64,000 bases of DNA from Platycnemis pennipes (taxonomy: Eukaryota > Arthropoda > Insecta > Odonata > Platycnemididae): NCBI GenBank assembly GCA_933228895.1, contig OW121855.1:42608698-42672697 (forward strand), written 5' to 3'. Positions 60,601 through 64,000 of the stretch are shown one piece after another. A program made the position numbers and the translations under genes. Positions within the stretch are counted from its first letter, which is position 1, and every line of letters begins with the position of its first letter. The notes under the pieces were generated by a model, which worked only from the letters and a program-made list of their open reading frames with translations, made no database searches and was not told the DNA's origin.

Positions 60601-62746
60601 AATCAATGTTCTTAGAGTTCCATTTTCTGAAGAAGGAATATGAATTTAAGTTTTAAATGTTAATTGGTCTGGTGAGCTTCGGGTGCGATTACCACCGCGG
60701 CAGTTCCGGAAAATGTCATCACATTTCCTCTTGAAATACATTTAATTAGGAAATACAGCGCAGGGTGTTGTTATAAAGCAGACATGTCCTACTTGCTGAA
60801 ATTTATGGAGGACTGGTAAGACAGTAGTCATCCCTAACCTACTTCGACTTGGCGCTGAACACAAAAACCAACTTTCCTGCGTGGCCTCAAGACTATGGCA
60901 GAAACTCGATGCAACTTAAATTCCGAGTCACTCTATTTCACACGTGCTCAATATACATATCTTCCCTTCAGGAGCAGCCTGCACAGATTCACTTCATACT
61001 GAGAAGTTTAATTTTGAAAAAAAAGGTTTAACTCGCTAACATTCATCGATTGCTAACAAGTTAAAATCTGTCAGATTTTTAATTGCATAAATGCTAAGCT
61101 TCTTGTCATGAATCTCAATATAACTGATTTTTAATCGATTTGATCTTTTAAAAACAGAAATTTACATTTTTCATAAGACTTCTGTTCCATAAGAATTCTG
61201 TCATGTACGGTACGACCTGTCGTTGTGAGAGAATGAATAGGGGCGGTGCCGGATTATAACTTCAAGGTCAATATTAGAGACCCTGAAAATATAAAATGCT
61301 TCACTTCAAGTAAAATTACAGTACCAATAACTAAGATTCCTTTCCCTTCATTTCATAGAAATTTCCTCATCCAGCACGATTCGAGATCTTTATGATGTTT
61401 CCTATCCACCGCAAAACCACCACTGGAAAGCAGCCAAGTGAACGTACACATTTATTTTTGTGCTATTACACAAATTCTTGTCAAGGTATTCAAATTTTGG
61501 CTTCAGTCTCCTTCGACCTTGCATTTCTTAAGTCAAGATTTTATTTTTCAACCCCCTCTGTATTAGCGATTATGTTATATTCCATTCAAACCCTGAAGGT
61601 TTTCATTCAAGAGATTGAAGAACGTGAGGTTGAAGTTTCAATGTAAGGACATTAACTTCACTGTGTCATGCCGCTTGGAGTGCCAAGCAAAGTACCGATG
61701 GACTTTTACCAATGATTCTCCCGTAGACGCTTCATAGTGATTGTTATTTCGGCAATCAAGTCTGCAGAATTGTTGGCTCCGTTGAAGTTTAAGTCTCTAG
61801 TCAATTTTTCTACTAATTTAAGTCTCTACTTAGAGAAAAAATTCCGTCTTGATCACATGAAGCAACCAAGTTCTCTTCTCAAGTGAGATTTTCCGTACAT
61901 TTCTCCGCAGTTGCAAGATCGATAGTTCTTGATGAGAAATAAAATACCCTCATCAAGCACCCTGCGGGATCTTTTGTGGGCAAAAAGGGCTATCAATCTA
62001 AAGGTGACAAGCGGTAAACTCCTTTGCCCATCGAATTTGGATGTCGCGCACCTATTCCAACAACTTAACACCCTCGGGGGAACACATGAAAGTAAAAGCA
62101 AGCAACGAAAATATACGTAATGTAAAGATGGAAGCAAATCAGAGCCATGTTCACACGATATAACGATGTATCAGTTGCTATATAGTAGATATCGCTCCCA
62201 GAAGCAGCCAAACTAGACCATGCATTTTAGTCCTACTATAATGTGTGTGTGTTTTGTCAACTATAATATACCATAGAGAAATCGATAACCTTTTTACATT
62301 GGCCACGCAATAATTGAAACGGTATATCGAGCTAATCTTATCTCACACTCCATTGCGAGGATCCAATAAACCGTGGTAGTGAGAAGGAATGTAGCACCAC
62401 AAGAATGGATTCCCAGCGTCGAAGATGTGAAAGAAAAATTAAAGATACTTTTAGAACAAGATGGTTTCAAGTCCCTTTCAAGTCAAATTTCTTTAAATTT
62501 AGGTACCCAGCAACAGTCAAAAGATAAACCCAATGAGAGTAAAATAATGGATATATTTAGAAGCAAAATATTTGATTTAATTTGATTTACTGGCAAAGTT
62601 GATTCTTCCATAATATTTCGCGATAAATATTAGCACCCTGCCATTATGCCTTAATTCTTTGGATAGTCGAAAGATCAGGCAGCAAGGATGTAACTATGTA
62701 CGACTATGGTGAACTGAGGGCCGCATTTAAGAGTACAAAAGTTAAA
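57691..62746. other. No recognisable gene
   Basis: Five kilobases of AT-rich sequence with short frames. The most protein-like is 62373-62585 plus (EDVKEKLKILLEQDGFKSL), hydrophilic and probably helical, but it has no splice context or known domain. No repeats or element ends were recognised. Confidence 0.45.
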
Positions 62747-63395
62747 AAAAATGTTAGTAGCCTAAGGACAACTCCTTTCCTGAAGGGTTTTGGGATCGAA
62801 TGCCGATATTTCATGCACATTTAAACTACGCCTTTGAGACAATATGGAGCCTTCGGAGATAGCATGCATGCCTATTAGAATTAAGAACGCTCTTTTTTCT
62901 CTATACCCCTCAGAAAGAGAACGTTCCTCATTACGTTTTCTCCGAGAGAGAAAAGGTAATGAGAAACGTTCTCTTTCTGAGGGGTATAGAGAAAAAGATC
63001 TGAATTCAGCGAGAGGAGAGGACGATTTTCAGAGAGCCAGGGTTAATGTACCTCTGGGGAAAAATATATTTCATAGCAATGAAAATAAAGTAAGCATTAT
63101 TCTTGGTTTCCTCCCGATACTTCCGAAAACAACCCCGAATGACCACCCAAAAAGTCATAACACCTATGGTCCTTTTCACCAACCCTACTACTGAAAGGGG
63201 AAGGCGACGGCAATGCTAAACCAAATATTGGATGGTGTCCTCGAGAGCATTCGTAATTCTAATAGACATGCATGCTACCTCTGAAGGCTCTATATTCTCT
63301 CAAGGTGTAGTTAAAATGTGCATGAAATATCGGCGTTCGATCCCAAAACGCTCCAGGAAAAAGCTGTCTTTAAGCTACTTACATCGATATCGCAT
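62747..63395. mobile_element. Foldback-type element with inverted arms of about 145 bp
   Basis: The left arm (about 62747-62893) and right arm (about 63246-63395) are inverted copies. Matching blocks include TTTTGGGATCGAATGCCGAT against TTTTGGGATCGAACGCCGAT, ATTTCATGCACATTT, GAGCCTTC and TAGCATGCATG. Agreement is high with scattered mismatches. No transposase is present. A target duplication was not identified, so outer limits are approximate. The spacer contains a second, almost perfect palindrome. The 116-codon plus-strand frame at 62844-63194 runs through both structures and is probably incidental. Confidence 0.65.
62891..62998. repeat. Near-perfect hairpin of about 50 bp per arm
   Basis: TCTCTATACCCCTCAGAAAG and AGAACGTTCCTCATTAC on the left pair with GTAATGAGAAACGTTCTCTT and TCTGAGGGGTATAGAGA on the right, leaving a loop of only a few bases and about three mismatches. 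A transcript would form a long, almost continuous double strand. Confidence 0.85.
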
Positions 63396-64000
63396 CGATA
63401 TCGTGACCTATATTTATAGAAGAATCGATACCCCTCTAGTATCGCCATTAAAACATTTATGGAGGGTCTTTTAATCGGCAGACCTTGAAAAATAATCATA
63501 GCAAGGTTTGTGACACCATAGCACATCAGCACAATAGCCTCGACGTTGTATTCCCGGTTGCGTCTGGCAGGAGCGAGCTACGCCGTGTGATCAAAAATCG
63601 ATTTTACTTTCGGCGTCGCAAACGGCCGTAAAAGTTCTCAACGGATTCCAACTCAGGACACTTCCTAGGATCTTGTGATGTAAGTAACTTTGCTCAATGT
63701 AGCTTTCTGCTATTTTCCTGCATGAAGAGAAAAAATTGACTTATAATAGGGTCCGGCAATTTGTTTTATATCTTTAGTAAATATTATAATAAATTCATGT
63801 TATTTACACGCAAAGAAAGGTAAGGAATTTTTTTATATGATGACATCGTTTTCTACCCAAAATTATTATCTTGCAAGGTTCAGCATCAGCTTCATTTTCT
63901 AATTTTCAGGGAAAATTGAAGGAGACCGATTTTTGCAAAAATTTATCAATTTGGACTTCATGTATATTGTTAATGCATGAAAACAAATGTACCAATCAAT
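63396..64000. other. No recognisable gene
   Basis: A palindromic CATCGATATCGCATCGATATCG lies at about 63382-63403 at the edge of the foldback arm. A splice-like block at 63571-63679 ends in GTAAGT but has an in-frame stop just before the donor. The rest is AT-rich. Confidence 0.4.

Noticed and set aside
62373..62585. Hydrophilic 70-codon plus-strand frame with EDVKEKLKILLEQDG
   Set aside because: No family match, no clear splice sites or promoter. It is kept only as a note in the gap entry.
63571..63679. Block between GTCTGGCAG and GTAAGT resembling an exon
   Set aside because: The only long frame meets TGA two bases after about 35 codons, right before the donor; the other frames stop early.
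1..64000. CRISPR array, operon or prophage
   Set aside because: No regularly spaced repeats, no ribosome-binding-site gene order and no long genes. Everything recognisable is of eukaryotic transposon type.

Overview
This window looks like nuclear DNA of an arthropod, most likely an insect with a large, repeat-rich genome. It is AT-rich, has no long open reading frame and no bacterial gene order, and is full of decayed eukaryotic transposable elements: APE-type non-LTR retrotransposons, a Penelope-like fragment, hAT, PIF/Harbinger and Helitron elements, and tRNA-derived SINEs. No complete host gene is visible. Two short candidate internal exons, on opposite strands, suggest that parts of the window are introns of genes lying mostly outside it.

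Layout. 1-7.0 kb: mostly featureless, with one good exon candidate on the minus strand (3708-3843). 7.0-7.8 kb: a SINE with a clear target-site duplication, then a Penelope-like 3' fragment framed by inverted repeats. 9.4-12.4 kb: a minus-strand LINE endonuclease region interrupted by a 1.86-kb hAT-like element with a perfect 8-bp duplication. 19.2-23.0 kb: two LINE C-terminal fragments flanking a 1.95-kb minus-strand Helitron. 26.9-32.7 kb: a LINE 3' end interrupted by two 2.7-kb Harbinger copies in tandem. 35.7-38.7 kb: a 2.7-kb hAT with a broken transposase, inserted exactly at the edge of a 233-bp MITE. 39.0-40.25 kb: another LINE with reverse-transcriptase motifs. 42.7 and 48.4 kb: two copies of an unclassified repeat of about 480 bp. 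46.6-48.2 kb: the end of a jockey/CR1-like LINE and SINE pieces. 52.1-54.2 kb: tRNA-like repeats and a plus-strand exon candidate. 55.7-57.7 kb: a minus-strand SINE and LINE. 62.7-63.4 kb: a long inverted-repeat element containing a second, near-perfect hairpin.

How the parts relate. Several insertions can be ordered in time. The Harbinger pair and one hAT each split an older LINE whose reading frame resumes on the far side, and the other hAT duplicated a target that spans the left boundary of the MITE. All transposase and reverse-transcriptase frames seen carry frameshifts or stops, so no autonomous element is visible. All assignments rest on motifs and boundaries read by eye. No database search was possible, and identity levels are visual estimates.
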